From Auanema rhodensis (lineage: Eukaryota; Nematoda; Chromadorea; Rhabditida; Rhabditidae): a stretch of DNA of 64,000 nucleotides. Position numbers and translations under genes: made by a program. Below are positions 38,976 to 53,716 of this stretch, piece after piece (position 1 is the stretch's first letter; the number at the start of each line of letters is the position of its first letter). The notes under the pieces are model-generated. The model saw only the letters and a list, made by a program, of their open reading frames with translations. It was not told the origin of the DNA and did no database searches. Where the stretch lies: assembly GCA_964057225.1 (NCBI GenBank), contig OZ059894.1, forward strand, positions 992,001 to 1,056,000, given 5' to 3'.

Positions 38976-41900
38976 TTCTTCAGGGTGAAAATCGAGGATA
39001 TAAGTGTGAACTTATATCAGTTGATATCTCGGTGCATTTTTAAGCTAGCGCAAATCTGATAACACAGATCGACGCAGCTTAAAAATCCGCATCGAATGCA
39101 CTATACCACATTGAGAAACGCTTTATACAAAAATTAGTTATGATCGTTTGAAAAATGATGCATTAGTGTATGTTGAGTTTCCATGTACACTCAACATTGC
39201 TTCCAAAAACATTTTGACAAAAATTTTTTCGAAAAATTTCAAAATAATTTAGCAAAAAGTAGATGTTTTTAGATTCCTTTTTTCAAGGCAAACACGATGA
39301 ACAATGTTTTTCAACGAAAAAATTAATTCTTCAGGGTGAAAATCGAGGATATAAGTGTGAACTTATATCAGTTGATGTCTCGGTGCATTTTTAAGCTAGC
39401 GCAAATCTGATAACACAGATCGACGCAGCTTAAAAATCCGCATCGAATGCACTATACTACATTGAGAAACGCTTAAAACAAAAATTAGTTATGATCGTTT
39501 GAAAAATGATGCATTAGTGTATGTTGAGTTTCCATGTACACTCAACATTGCTTCCAAAAACATTTTGACAAAAATTTTTTCAAAAAATTTCAAGATAATT
39601 TAGCAAAAAGTATATGTTTTTAGATTCCTTTTTTCAAAGCAAAGACGATGGACAATGTTATTCAACGAAAAAATTAATTCTTCAGGGTGAAAATCGAGGA
39701 TATAAGTGTGAACTTATATCAGTTGATATCTCGGTGCATTTTTAAGCTAGCGCAAATCTGATAACACAGATCGACGCAGCTTTAAAATCCGCATCGAATG
39801 CACTATACTACTTTGAGAAACGCTTAATACAAAAATTAGTTATGATCGTTTGAAAAATGATGCATTAGTGTATGTTGAGTTTCCATGTACACTCAACATT
39901 GCTTCCAAAAACATTTTGACAAAAATTTTTTCAAAAAATTTCAAAATAATTTAGCAAAAAGTAGATGTTTTTAAATTCCTTTTTTCAAGGCAAAGACGAT
40001 GGACAATGTTATTCAACGAAAAAATTAATTCTTCAGGGTGAAAATCGAGGATATAAGTGTGAACTTATATCAGTTGATATCTCGGTGCATTTTTAAGCTA
40101 GCGCAAATCTGATAACACAGATCGACGCAGCTTAAAAATCCGCATCGAATGCACTATACTACATTGAGAAACGCTTAATACAAAAATTAGTTATGATCGT
40201 TTGAAAAATGATGCATTAGTGTATGTTGAGTTTCCATGTACACTCAACATTGCTTCCAAAAACATTTTGACAAAAATTTTTTCAAAAAATTTCAAAATAA
40301 TTTAGCAAAAAGTAGATGTTTTTAGATTCCTTTTTTCAAGGCAAAAACGATGGACAATGTTTTTCAACGAAAAAATTAATTCTTCAGGGTGAAAATCGAG
40401 GATATAAGTGTGAACTTATATCAGTTGATATCTCGGTGCATTTTTAAGCTAGCGCAAATCTGATAACACAGATCGACGCAGCTTAAAAATTTGCATCGAA
40501 TGCACTATACTACATTGAGAAACGCTTAATACAAAAATTAGTTATGATCGTTTGAAAAATGATGCATTAGTGTATGTTGAGTTTCCATGTACACTCAACA
40601 TTGCTTCCAAAAACATTTTGACAAAAATTTTTTCAAAAAATTTCAAAATAATTTAGCAAAAAGTAGATGTTTCTAGATTCCTTTTTTCAAGGCAAAGACG
40701 ATGGACAATGTTATTCAACGAAAAAATTAATTCTTCAGGGTGAAAATCGAGGATATAAGTGTGAACTTATATCAGTTGATATCTCGGTGCTTTTTTAAGC
40801 TAGCGCAAATCGGATAACACAGATCGACGCAGCTTAAAAATCCGCATCGAATACACTATACTACTTTGAGAAACGCTTAATACAATAATTAGTTATGATC
40901 GTTTGAAAAATGATGCATTAGTGTATGTTGAGTTTCCATGTACACTCAACATTGCTTCCAAAAACATTTTGACAAAAATTTTTTCAAAAAATTTCAAAAT
41001 AATTTAGCAAAAAGTAGATGTTTTTAAATTCCTTTTTTCAAGGCAAAGACGATGGACAATGTTATTCAACGAAAAAATTAATTCTTCAGGGTGAAAATCG
41101 AGGATATAAGTGTGAACTTATATCAGTTGATATCTCGGTGCATTTTTAAGCTAGCGCAAATCTGATAACACAGATCGACGCAGCTTAAAAATCCGCATCG
41201 AATGCACTATACCACATTGAGAAACGCTTTATACAAAAATTAGTTATGATCGTTTGAAAAATGATGCATTAGTGTATGTTGAGTTTCCATGTACACTCAA
41301 CATTGCTTCCAAAAACATTTTGACAAAAATTTTTTCGAAAAATTTCAAAATAATTTAGCAAAAAGTAGATGTTTTTAGATTCCTTTTTTCAAGGCAAACA
41401 CGATGAACAATGTTTTTCAACGAAAAAATTAATTCTTCAGGGTGAAAATCGAGGATATAAGTGTGAACTTATATCAGTTGATATCTCGGTGCTTTTTTAA
41501 GCTAGCGCAAATCGGATAACACAGATCGACGCAGCTTAAAAATCCGCATCGAATGCACTATACTACATTGAGAAACGCTTTATACAAAAATTAGTTATGA
41601 TCGTTTGAAAAATGATGCATTAGTGTATGTTGAGTTTCCATGTACACTCAACATTGCTTCCAAAAACATTTTGACAAAAATTTTTTCGAAAAATTTCAAA
41701 ATAATTTAGCAAAAAGTAGATGTTTTTAGATTCCTTTTTTCAAGGCAAAGACGATGGACAATGTTATTCAACGAAAAAATTAATTCTTCAGGGTGAAAAT
41801 CGAGGATATAAGTGTGAACTTATATCAGTTGATATCTCGGTGCTTTTTTAAGCTAGCGCAAATCGGATAACACAGATCGACGCAGCTTAAAAATCCGCAT

Positions 41901-42134
41901 CGAATACACTATACTACTTTGAGAAACGCTTAATACAATAATTAGTTATGATCGTTTGAAAAATGATGCATTAGTGTATGTTGAGTTTCCATGTACACTC
42001 AACATTGCTTCCAAAAACATTTTGACAAAAATTTTTTCAAAAAATTTCAAAATAATTTAGCAAAAAGTAGATGTTTTTAAATTCCTTTTTTCAAGGCAAA
42101 GACGATGGACAATGTTATTCAACGAAAAAATTAA
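38976..42134 (+). repeat. 9-mer spaced block, first part (monomers 112-120)
   Basis: Monomers 112-115 recur 3159 bp (9 x 351) downstream as 121-124. Markers are AAGTATATGTT with CAAGATAATTTAG (39610 and 42769) and GCTTTAAAATCC (39780 and 42939). Monomers 117-118 and 120-121 also repeat at 3-mer spacing. Private variants are CTTAAAACAAAA in monomer 113 and AAATTTGCATCG in 116. Monomer 119 (41433) is a hybrid, listed separately. Confidence 0.82.
41433..41783 (+). repeat. Hybrid monomer 119
   Basis: The 5' part has the p61T and p82G alleles, which elsewhere go with p123A, p135T and p156T. Here they are followed by p123G, p135A, p149T and p256G of another haplotype. The switch falls between p82 and p123. 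A crossover or conversion inside the monomer is the simplest explanation. Confidence 0.8.
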
Positions 42135-43538
42135 TTCTTCAGGGTGAAAATCGAGGATATAAGTGTGAACTTATATCAGTTGATATCTCGGTGCATTTTT
42201 AAGCTAGCGCAAATCTGATAACACAGATCGACGCAGCTTAAAAATCCGCATCGAATGCACTATACCACATTGAGAAACGCTTTATACAAAAATTAGTTAT
42301 GATCGTTTGAAAAATGATGCATTAGTGTATGTTGAGTTTCCATGTACACTCAACATTGCTTCCAAAAACATTTTGACAAAAATTTTTTCGAAAAATTTCA
42401 AAATAATTTAGCAAAAAGTAGATGTTTTTAGATTCCTTTTTTCAAGGCAAACACGATGAACAATGTTTTTCAACGAAAAAATTAATTCTTCAGGGTGAAA
42501 ATCGAGGATATAAGTGTGAACTTATATCAGTTGATGTCTCGGTGCATTTTTAAGCTAGCGCAAATCTGATAACACAGATCGACGCAGCTTAAAAATCCGC
42601 ATCGAATGCACTATACTACATTGAGAAACGCTTAATACAAAAATTAGTTATGATCGTTTGAAAAATGATGCATTAGTGTATGTTGAGTTTCCATGTACAC
42701 TCAACATTGCTTCCAAAAACATTTTGACAAAAATTTTTTCAAAAAATTTCAAGATAATTTAGCAAAAAGTATATGTTTTTAGATTCCTTTTTTCAAAGCA
42801 AAGACGATGGACAATGTTATTCAACGAAAAAATTAATTCTTCAGGGTGAAAATCGAGGATATAAGTGTGAACTTATATCAGTTGATATCTCGGTGCATTT
42901 TTAAGCTAGCGCAAATCTGATAACACAGATCGACGCAGCTTTAAAATCCGCATCGAATGCACTATACTACTTTGAGAAACGCTTAATACAAAAATTAGTT
43001 ATGATCGTTTGAAAAATGATGCATTAGTGTATGTTGAGTTTCCATGTACACTCAACATTGCTTCCAAAAACATTTTGACAAAAATTTTTTCAAAAAATTT
43101 CAAAATAATTTAGCAAAAAGTAGATGTTTTTAAATTCCTTTTTTCAAGGCAAAGACGATGGACAATGTTATTCAACGAAAAAATTAATTCTTCAGGGTGA
43201 AAATCGAGGATATAAGTGTGAACTTATATCAGTTGATATCTCGGTGCATTTTTAAGCTAGCGCAAATCTGATAACACAGATCGACGCAGCTTAAAAATCC
43301 GCATCGAATGCACTATACTACATTGAGAAACGCTTAATACAAAAATTAGTTATGATCGTTTGAAAAATGATGCATTAGTGTATGTTGAGTTTCCATGTAC
43401 ACTCAACATTGCTTCCAAAAACATTTTGACAAAAATTTTTTCAAAAAATTTCAAAATAATTTAGCAAAAAGTAGATGTTTTTAGATTCCTTTTTTCAAGG
43501 CAAAGACGATGGACAATGTTTTTCAACGAAAAAATTAA
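42135..43538 (+). repeat. 9-mer spaced block, second copy of four monomers (121-124)
   Basis: Repeats monomers 112-115 with small differences: CTTAATAC where 113 has CTTAAAAC, and GCAAAGACG where 115 has GCAAAAACG. The similarity stops at monomer 125, which starts the A-B region. Confidence 0.82.
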
Positions 43539-45293
43539 TTCTTCAGGGTGAAAATCGAGGATATAAGTGTGAACTTATATCAGTTGATATCTCGGTGCAT
43601 TTTTAAGCTAGCGCAAATCTGATAACACAGATCGACGCAGCTTAAAAATCCGCATCGAATGCACTATACTACATTGAGAAACGCTTTATACAAAAATTAG
43701 TTATGATCGTTTGAAAAATGATGCATTAGTGTATGTTGAGTTTCCATGTACACTCAACATTGCTTCCAAAAACATTTTGACAAAAATTTTTTCGAAAAAT
43801 TTCAAAATAATTTAGCAAAAAGTAGATGTTTTTAGATTCCTTTTTTCAAGGCAAAGACGATGGACAATGTTATTCATCGAAAAAATTAATTCTTCAGGGT
43901 GAAAATCGAGGATATAAGTGTGAACTTATATCAGTTGATATCTCGGTGCATTTTTAAGCTAGCGCAAATCTGATACCACAGATCGACGCAGCTTAAAAAT
44001 CCGCATCGAATGCACTATACTACATTGAGAAACGCTTAATACAAAAATTAGTTATGATCGTTTGAAAAATGATGCATTAGTGTATGTTGAGTTTCCATGT
44101 ACACTCAACATTGCTTCCAAAAACATTTTGACGAAAATTTTTTCAAAAAATTTCAAAATAATTTAGCAAAAAGTAGATGTTTTTAGATTCCTTTTTTCAA
44201 GGCAAACACGATGGACATTGTTTTTCAACGAAAAAATTAATTCTTCAGGGTGAAAATCGAGGATATAAGTGTGAACTTATATCAGTTGATATCTCGGTGC
44301 ATTTTTAAGCTAGCGCAAATCTGATAACACAGATCGACGCAGCTTAAAAATCCGCATCGAATGCACTATACTACATTGAGAAACGCTTTATACAAAAATT
44401 AGTTATGATCGTTTGAAAAATGATGCATTAGTGTATGTTGAGTTTCCATGTACACTCAACATTGCTTCCAAAAACATTTTGACAAAAATTTTTTCGAAAA
44501 ATTTCAAAATAATTTAGCAAAAAGTAGATGTTTTTAGATTCCTTTTTTCAAGGCAAAGACGATGGACAATGTTATTCATCGAAAAAATTAATTCTTCAGG
44601 GTGAAAATCGAGGATATAAGTGTGAACTTATATCAGTTGATATCTCGGTGCATTTTTAAGCTAGCGCAAATCTGATACCACAGATCGACGCAGCTTAAAA
44701 ATCCGCATCGAATGCACTATACTACATTGAGAAACGCTTAATACAAAAATTAGTTATGATCGTTTGAAAAATGATGCATTAGTGTATGTTGAGTTTCCAT
44801 GTACACTCAACATTGCTTCCAAAAACATTTTGACGAAAATTTTTTCAAAAAATTTCAAAATAATTTAGCAAAAAGTAGATGTTTTTAGATTCCTTTTTTC
44901 AAGGCAAAGACGATGGACAATGTTATTCATCGAAAAAATTAATTCTTCAGGGTGAAAATCGAGGATATAAGTGTGAACTTATATCAGTTGATATCTCGGT
45001 GCATTTTTAAGCTAGCGCAAATCTGATACCACAGATCGACGCAGCTTAAAAATCCGCATCGAATGCACTATACTACATTGAGAAACGCTTAATACAAAAA
45101 TTAGTTATGATCGTTTGAAAAATGATGCATTAGTGTATGTTGAGTTTCCATGTACACTCAACATTGCTTCCAAAAACATTTTGACGAAAATTTTTTCAAA
45201 AAATTTCAAAATAATTTAGCAAAAAGTAGATGTTTTTAGATTCCTTTTTTCAAGGCAAACACGATGGACATTGTTTTTCAACGAAAAAATTAA
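43539..45293 (+). repeat. A-B 5-mer block, copy 1 (A-B-A-B-B)
   Basis: Type A monomers have CTTTATAC, p256G and end in TTCATCG. Type B monomers have GATACCACAG (p87C) and GACGAAAA (p244G) and end in GGACATTG or TTCATCG. The order is A, B(ACATTG), A, B(TTCATCG), B(ACATTG). Monomers are 125-129. Confidence 0.85.
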
Positions 45294-47048
45294 TTCTTCA
45301 GGGTGAAAATCGAGGATATAAGTGTGAACTTATATCAGTTGATATCTCGGTGCATTTTTAAGCTAGCGCAAATCTGATAACACAGATCGACGCAGCTTAA
45401 AAATCCGCATCGAATGCACTATACTACATTGAGAAACGCTTTATACAAAAATTAGTTATGATCGTTTGAAAAATGATGCATTAGTGTATGTTGAGTTTCC
45501 ATGTACACTCAACATTGCTTCCAAAAACATTTTGACAAAAATTTTTTCGAAAAATTTCAAAATAATTTAGCAAAAAGTAGATGTTTTTAGATTCCTTTTT
45601 TCAAGGCAAAGACGATGGACAATGTTATTCATCGAAAAAATTAATTCTTCAGGGTGAAAATCGAGGATATAAGTGTGAACTTATATCAGTTGATATCTCG
45701 GTGCATTTTTAAGCTAGCGCAAATCTGATACCACAGATCGACGCAGCTTAAAAATCCGCATCGAATGCACTATACTACATTGAGAAACGCTTAATACAAA
45801 AATTAGTTATGATCGTTTGAAAAATGATGCATTAGTGTATGTTGAGTTTCCATGTACACTCAACATTGCTTCCAAAAACATTTTGACGAAAATTTTTTCA
45901 AAAAATTTCAAAATAATTTAGCAAAAAGTAGATGTTTTTAGATTCCTTTTTTCAAGGCAAACACGATGGACATTGTTTTTCAACGAAAAAATTAATTCTT
46001 CAGGGTGAAAATCGAGGATATAAGTGTGAACATATATCAGTTGATATCTCGGTGCATTTTTAAGCTAGCGCAAATCTGATAACACAGATCGACGCAGCTT
46101 AAAAATCCGCATCGAATGCACTATACCACATTGAGAAACGCTTTATACAAAAATTAGTTATGATCGTTTGAAAAATGATGCATTAGTGTATGTTGAGTTT
46201 CCATGTACACTCAACATTGCTTCCAAAAACATTTTGACAAAAATTTTTTCGAAAAATTTCAAAATAATTTAGCAAAAAGTAGATGTTTTTAGATTCCTTT
46301 TTTCAAGGCAAAGACGATGGACAATGTTATTCATCGAAAAAATTAATTCTTCAGGGTGAAAATCGAGGATATAAGTGTGAACTTATATCAGTTGATATCT
46401 CGGTGCATTTTTAAGCTAGCGCAAATCTGATACCACAGATCGACGCAGCTTAAAAATCCGCATCGAATGCACTATACTACATTGAGAAACGCTTAATACA
46501 AAAATTAGTTATGATCGTTTGAAAAATGATGCATTAGTGTATGTTGAGTTTCCATGTACACTCAACATTGCTTCCAAAAACATTTTGACGAAAATTTTTT
46601 CAAAAAATTTCAAAATAATTTAGCAAAAAGTAGATGTTTTTAGATTCCTTTTTTCAAGGCAAAGACGATGGACAATGTTATTCATCGAAAAAATTAATTC
46701 TTCAGGGTGAAAATCGAGGATATAAGTGTGAACTTATATCAGTTGATATCTCGGTGCATTTTTAAGCTAGCGCAAATCTGATACCACAGATCGACGCAGC
46801 TTAAAAATCCGCATCGAATGCACTATACTACATTGAGAAACGCTTAATACAAAAATTAGTTATGATCGTTTGAAAAATGATGCATTAGTGTATGTTGAGT
46901 TTCCATGTACACTCAACATTGCTTCCAAAAACATTTTGACGAAAATTTTTTCAAAAAATTTCAAAATAATTTAGCAAAAAGTAGATGTTTTTAGATTCCT
47001 TTTTTCAAGGCAAACACGATGGACATTGTTTTTCAACGAAAAAATTAA
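45294..47048 (+). repeat. A-B 5-mer block, copy 2 (A-B-A-B-B)
   Basis: Same five-monomer order as 43539-45293, including which B monomers end in ACATTG and which in TTCATCG. The second A (monomer 132, 45996) differs: it has CCACATTGAG and a private GAACATATATC, which breaks the first inverted repeat. Confidence 0.84.
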
Positions 47049-50000
47049 TTCTTCAGGGTGAAAATCGAGGATATAAGTGTGAACTTATATCAGTTGATAT
47101 CTCGGTGCATTTTTAAGCTAGCGCAAATCTGATAACACAGATCGACGCAGCTTAAAAATCCGCATCGAATGCACTATACTACATTGAGAAACGCTTAATA
47201 CAAAAATTAGTTATGATCGTTTGAAAAATGATGCATTAGTGTATGTTGAGTTTCCATGTACACTCAACATTGCTTCCAAAAACATTTTGACAAAAATTTT
47301 TTCGAAAAATTTCAAAATAATTTAGCAAAAAGTAGATGTTTTTAGATTCCTTTTTTCAAGGCAAAGACGATGGACAATGTTATTCATCGAAAAAATTAAT
47401 TCTTCAGGGTGAAAATCGAGGATATAAGTGTGAACTTATATCAGTTGATATCTCGGTGCATTTTTAAGCTAGCGCAAATCTGATACCACAGATCGACGCA
47501 GCTTAAAAATCCGCATCGAATGCACTATACTACATTGAGAAACGCTTAATACAAAAATTAGTTATGATCGTTTGAAAAATGATGCATTAGTGTATGTTGA
47601 GTTTCCATGTACACTCAACATTGCTTCCAAAAACATTTTGACAAAAATTTTTTCAAAAAATTTCAAAATAATTTAGCAAAAAGTAGATGTTTTTAGATTC
47701 CTTTTTTCAAGGCAAAGACGATGGACAATGTTTTTCAACGAAAAAATTAATTCTTCAGGGTGAAAATCGAGGATATAAGTGTGAACTTATATCAGTTGAT
47801 GTCTCGGTGCATTTTTAAGCTAGCGCAAATCTGATAACACAGATCGACGCAGCTTAAAAATCCGCATCGAATGCACTATACTACATTGAGAAACGCTTAA
47901 TACAAAAATTAGTTATGATCGTTTGAAAAATGATGCATTAGTGTATGTTGAGTTTCCATGTACACTCAACATTGCTTCCAAAAACATTTTGACAAAAATT
48001 TTTTCGAAAAATTTCAAAATAATTTAGCAAAAAGTAGATGTTTTTAGATTCCTTTTTTCAAGGCAAACACGATGAACAATGTTTTTCAACGAAAAAATTA
48101 ATTCTTCAGGGTGAAAATCGAGGATATAAGTGTGAACTTATATCAGTTGATGTCTCGGTGCATTTTTAAGCTAGCGCAAATCTGATAACACAGATCGACG
48201 CAGCTTAAAAATCCGCATCGAATGCACTATACTACATTGAGAAACGCTTAATACAAAAATTAGTTATGATCGTTTGAAAAATGATGCATTAGTGTATGTT
48301 GAGTTTCCATGTACACTCAACATTGCTTCCAAAAACATTTTGACAAAAATTTTTTCGAAAAATTTCAAAATAATTTAGCAAAAAGTAGATGTTTTTAGAT
48401 TCCTTTTTTCAAGGCAAACACGATGAACATTGTTTTTCAACGAAAAAATTAATTCTTCAGGGTGAAAATCGAGGATATAAGTGTGAACTTATATCAGTTG
48501 ATGTCTCGGTGCATTTTTAAGCTAGCGCAAATCTGATAACACAGATCGACGCAGCTTAAAAATCCGCATCGAATGCACTATACTACATTAAGAAACGCTT
48601 AATACAAAAATTAGTTATGATCGTTTGAAAAATGATGCATTAGTGTATGTTGAGTTTCCATGTACACTCAACATTGCTTCCAAAAACATTTTGACGAAAA
48701 TTTTTTCAAAAAATTTCAAAATAATTTAGCAAAAAGTAGATGTTTTTAGATTCCTTTTTTCAAGGCAAACACGATGGACATTGTTTTTCAACGAAAAAAT
48801 TAATTCTTCAGGGTGAAAATCGAGGATATAAGTGTGAACTTATATCAGTTGATATCTCGGTGCATTTTTAAGCTAGCGCAAATCTGATAACACAGATCGA
48901 CGCAGCTTAAAAATCCGCATCGAATGCACTATACCACATTGAGAAACGCTTTATACAAAAATTAGTTATGATCGTTTGAAAAATGATGCATTAGTGTATG
49001 TTGAGTTTCCATGTACACTCAACATTGCTTCCAAAAACATTTTGACAAAAATTTTTTCGAAAAATTTTAAAATAATTTAGCAAAAAGTAGATGTTTTTAG
49101 ATTCCTTTTTTCAAGGCGAAGACGATGGACAATGTTATTCAACGAAAAAATTAATTCTTCAGGGTGAAAATCGAGGATATAAGTGTGAACTTATATCAGT
49201 TGATATCTCGGTGCATTTTTATGCTAGCGCAAATCTGATAACACAGATCGACGCAGCTTAAAACCCGCATCGAATGCACTATACTACTTTGAGAAACGCT
49301 TAATACAAAAATTAGTTATGATCGTTTGAAAAATGATGCATTAGTGTATGTTGAGTTTCCATGTACACTCAACATTGCTTCCAAAAACATTTTGACAAAA
49401 ATTTTTTCAAAAAATTTCAAAATAATTTAGCAAAAAGTAGATGTTTTTAAATTCCTTTTTTCAAGGCAAAGACGATGGACAATGTTATTCAACGAAAAAA
49501 TTAATTCTTCAGGGTGAAAATCGAATATATAAGTGTGAACTTATATCAGTTGATATCTCGGTGCATTTTTAAGCTAGCGCAAATCTGATAACACAGATCG
49601 ACGCAGCTTAAAAATCCGCATCGAATGCACTATACTACATTGAGAAACGCTTAATACAAAAATTAGTTATGATCGTTTGAAAAATGATGCATTAGTGTAT
49701 GTTGAGTTTCCATGTACACTCAACATTGCTTCCAAAAACATTTTGACAAAAATTTTTTCAAAAAATTTCAAAATAATTTAGCAAAAAGTAGATGTTTTTA
49801 GATTCCTTTTTTCAAGGCGAAGACGATGGACAATGTTATTCAACGAAAAAATTAATTCTTCAGGGTGAAAATCGAGGATATAAGTGTGAACTTATATCAG
49901 TTGATATCTCGGTGCATTTTTAAGCTAGCGCAAATCTGATAACACAGATCGACGCAGCTTAAAAATCCGCATCGAATGCACTATACTACTTTGAGAAACG

Positions 50001-53000
50001 CTTAATACAAAAATTAGTTATGATCGTTTGAAAAATGATGCATTAGTGTATGTTGAGTTTCCATGTACACTCAACATTGCTTCCAAAAACATTTTGACGA
50101 AAATTTTTTCAAAAAATTTCAAAATAATTTAGCAAAAAGTAGATGTTTTTAGATTCCTTTTTTCAAGGCGAAGACGATGGACAATGTTATTCAACGAAAA
50201 AATTAATTCTTCAGGGTGAAAATCGAGGATATAAGTGTGAACTTATATCAGTTGATATCTCGGTGCATTTTTAAGCTAGCGCAAATCTGATAACACAGAT
50301 CGACGCAGCTTAAAAATCCGCATCGAATGCACTATACCACATTGAGAAACGCTTAATACAAAAATTAGTTATGATCGTTTGAAAAATGATGCATTAGTGT
50401 ATGTTGAGTTTCCATGTACACTCAACATTGCTTCCAAAAACATTTTGACAAAAATTTTTTCGAAAAATTTTAAAATAATTTAGCAAAAAGTAGATGTTTT
50501 TAGATTCCTTTTTTCAAGGCGAAGACGATGGACAATGTTATTCAACGAAAAAATTAATTCTTCAGGGTGAAAATCGAGGATATAAGTGTGAACTTATATC
50601 AGTTGATATCTCGGTGCATTTTTAAGCTAGCGCAAATCTGATAACACAGATCGACGCAGCTTAAAAATCCGCATCGAATGCACTATACTACATTGAGAAA
50701 CGCTTTATACAAAAATTAGTTATGATCGTTTGAAAAATGATGCATTAGTGTATGTTGAGTTTCCATGTACACTCAACATTGCTTCCAAAAACATTTTGAC
50801 AAAAATTTTTTCAAAAAATTTCAAAATAATTTAGCAAAAAGTAGATGTTTTTAAATTCCTTTTTTCAAGGCAAAGACGATGGACAATGTTATTCAACGAA
50901 AAAATTAATTCTTCAGGGTGAAAATCGAATATATAAGTGTGAACTTATATCAGTTGATATCTCGGTGCATTTTTAAGCTAGCGCAAATCTGATAACACAG
51001 ATCGACGCAGCTTAAAAATCCGCATCGAATGCACTATACTACATTGAGAAACGCTTAATACAAAAATTAGTTATGATCGTTTGAAAAATGATGCATTAGT
51101 GTATGTTGAGTTTCCATGTACACTCAACATTGCTTCCAAAAACATTTTGACAAAAATTTTTTCGAAAAATTTCAAAATAATTTAGCAAAAAGTAGATGTT
51201 TTTAGATTCCTTTTTTCAAGGCAAAGACGATGGACAATGTTTTTCAACGAAAAAATTAATTCTTCAGGGTGAAAATCGAGGATATAAGTGTGAACTTATA
51301 TCAGTTGATATCTCGGTGCATTTTTAAGCTAGCGCAAATCTGATAACACAGATCGACGCAGCTTAAAAATCCGCATCGAATGCACTATACTACATTGAGA
51401 AACGCTTAATACAAAAATTAGTTATGATCGTTTGAAAAATGATGCATTAGTGTATGTTGAGTTTCCATGTACACTCAACATTGCTTCCAAAAACATTTTG
51501 ACAAAAATTTTTTCAAAAAATTTCAAAATAATTTAGCAAAAAGTAGATGTTTTTAGATTCCTTTTTTCAAGGCGAAGACGATGGACAATGTTATTCAACG
51601 AAAAAATTAATTCTTCAGGGTGAAAATCGAGGATATAAGTGTGAACTTATATCAGTTGATATCTCGGTGCATTTTTAAGCTAGCGCAAATCTGATAACAC
51701 AGATCGACGCAGCTTAAAAATCCGCATCGAATGCACTATACTACTTTGAGAAACGCTTAATACAAAAATTAGTTATGATCGTTTGAAAAATGATGCATTA
51801 GTGTATGTTGAGTTTCCATGTACACTCAACATTGCTTCCAAAAACATTTTGACAAAAATTTTTTCAAAAAATTTCAAAATAATTTAGCAAAAAGTAGATG
51901 TTTTTAAATTCCTTTTTTCAAGGCAAAGACGATGGACAATGTTATTCAACGAAAAAATTAATTCTTCAGGGTGAAAATCGAGGATATAAGTGTGAACTTA
52001 TATCAGTTGATATCTCGGTGCATTTTTAAGCTAGCGCAAATCTGATAACACAGATCGACGCAGCTTAAAAATCCGCATCGAATGCACTATACTACATTGA
52101 GAAACGCTTAATACAAAAATTAGTTATGATCGTTTGAAAAATGATGCATTAGTGTATGTTGAGTTTCCATGTACACTCAACATTGCTTCCAAAAACATTT
52201 TGACAAAAATTTTTTCGAAAAATTTCAAAATAATTTAGCAAAAAGTAGATGTTTTTAGATTCCTTTTTTCAAGGCAAAGACGATGGACAATGTTTTTCAA
52301 CGAAAAAATTAATTCTTCAGGGTGAAAATCGAGGATATAAGTGTGAACTTATATCAGTTGATATCTCGGTGCATTTTTAAGCTAGCGCAAATCTGATAAC
52401 ACAGATCGACGCAGCTTAAAAATCCGCATCGAATGCACTATACTACATTGAGAAACGCTTTATACAAAAATTAGTTATGATCGTTTGAAAAATGATGCAT
52501 TAGTGTATGTTGAGTTTCCATGTACACTCAACATTGCTTCCAAAAACATTTTGACAAAAATTTTTTCGAAAAATTTCAAAATAATTTAGCTGAAAGTAGA
52601 TGTTTTTAGATTCCTTTTTTCAAGGCGAACACGATGAACAATGTTTTTCAACGAAAAAATTAATTCTTCAGGGTGAAAATCGAGGATATAAGTGTGAACT
52701 TATATCAGTTGATGTCTCGGTGCATTTTTAAGCTAGCGCAAATCTGATAACACAGATCGACGCAGCTTAAAAATCCGCATCGAATGCACTATACTACATT
52801 GAGAAACGCTTAATACAAAAATTAGTTATGATCGTTTGAAAAATGATGCATTAGTGTATGTTGAGTTTCCATGTACACTCAACATTGCTTCCAAAAACAT
52901 TTTGACGAAAATTTTTTCAAAAAATTTCAAAATAATTTAGCAAAAAGTAGATGTTTTTAGATTCCTTTTTTCAAGGCAAACACGATGGACATTGTTTTTC

Positions 53001-53716
53001 AACGAAAAAATTAATTCTTCAGGGTGAAAATCGAGGATATAAGTGTGAACTTATATCAGTTGATATCTCGGTGCATTTTTAAGCTAGCGCAAATCTGATA
53101 ACACAGATCGACGCAGCTTAAAAATCCGCATCGAATGCACTATACCACATTGAGAAACGCTTTATACAAAAATTAGTTATGATCGTTTGAAAAATGATGC
53201 ATTAGTGTATGTTGAGTTTCCATGTACACTCAACATTGCTTCCAAAAACATTTTGACAAAAATTTTTTCGAAAAATTTCAAAATAATTTAGCAAAAAGTA
53301 GATGTTTTTAGATTCCTTTTTTCAAGGCAAACACGATGAACAATGTTTTTCAACGAAAAAATTAATTCTTCAGGGTGAAAATCGAGGATATAAGTGTGAA
53401 CTTATATCAGTTGATGTCTCGGTGCATTTTTAAGCTAGCGCAAATCTGATAACACAGATCGACGCAGCTTAAAAATCCGCATCGAATGCACTATACTACA
53501 TTGAGAAACGCTTAATACAAAAATTAGTTATGATCGTTTGAAAAATGATGCATTAGTGTATGTTGAGTTTCCATGTACACTCAACATTGCTTCCAAAAAC
53601 ATTTTGACAAAAATTTTTTCAAAAAATTTCAAAATAATTTAGCAAAAAGTAGATGTTTTTAGATTCCTTTTTTCAAGGCAAAGACGATGGACAATGTTAT
53701 TCAACGAAAAAATTAA
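47049..53716 (+). repeat. Mixed monomers 135-153 with a 4-mer-spaced repeat
   Basis: Starts with a further A-B pair (135-136). Three p51G monomers follow (137-139). Monomers 140-142 and 144-146 then correspond at 4-mer spacing, marked by TTCGAAAAATTTTAAAA (49058 and 50461) and TCGAATATATAAG (49521 and 50925). GGCGAAG or GGCGAAC (p315G) is confined to monomers in this stretch. Monomer 141 lacks one base in GCTTAAAACCC (about 49262), the only indel I saw in a single copy. Monomer 150 has AGCTGAAAG. No gene or insertion was found. Confidence 0.8.
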
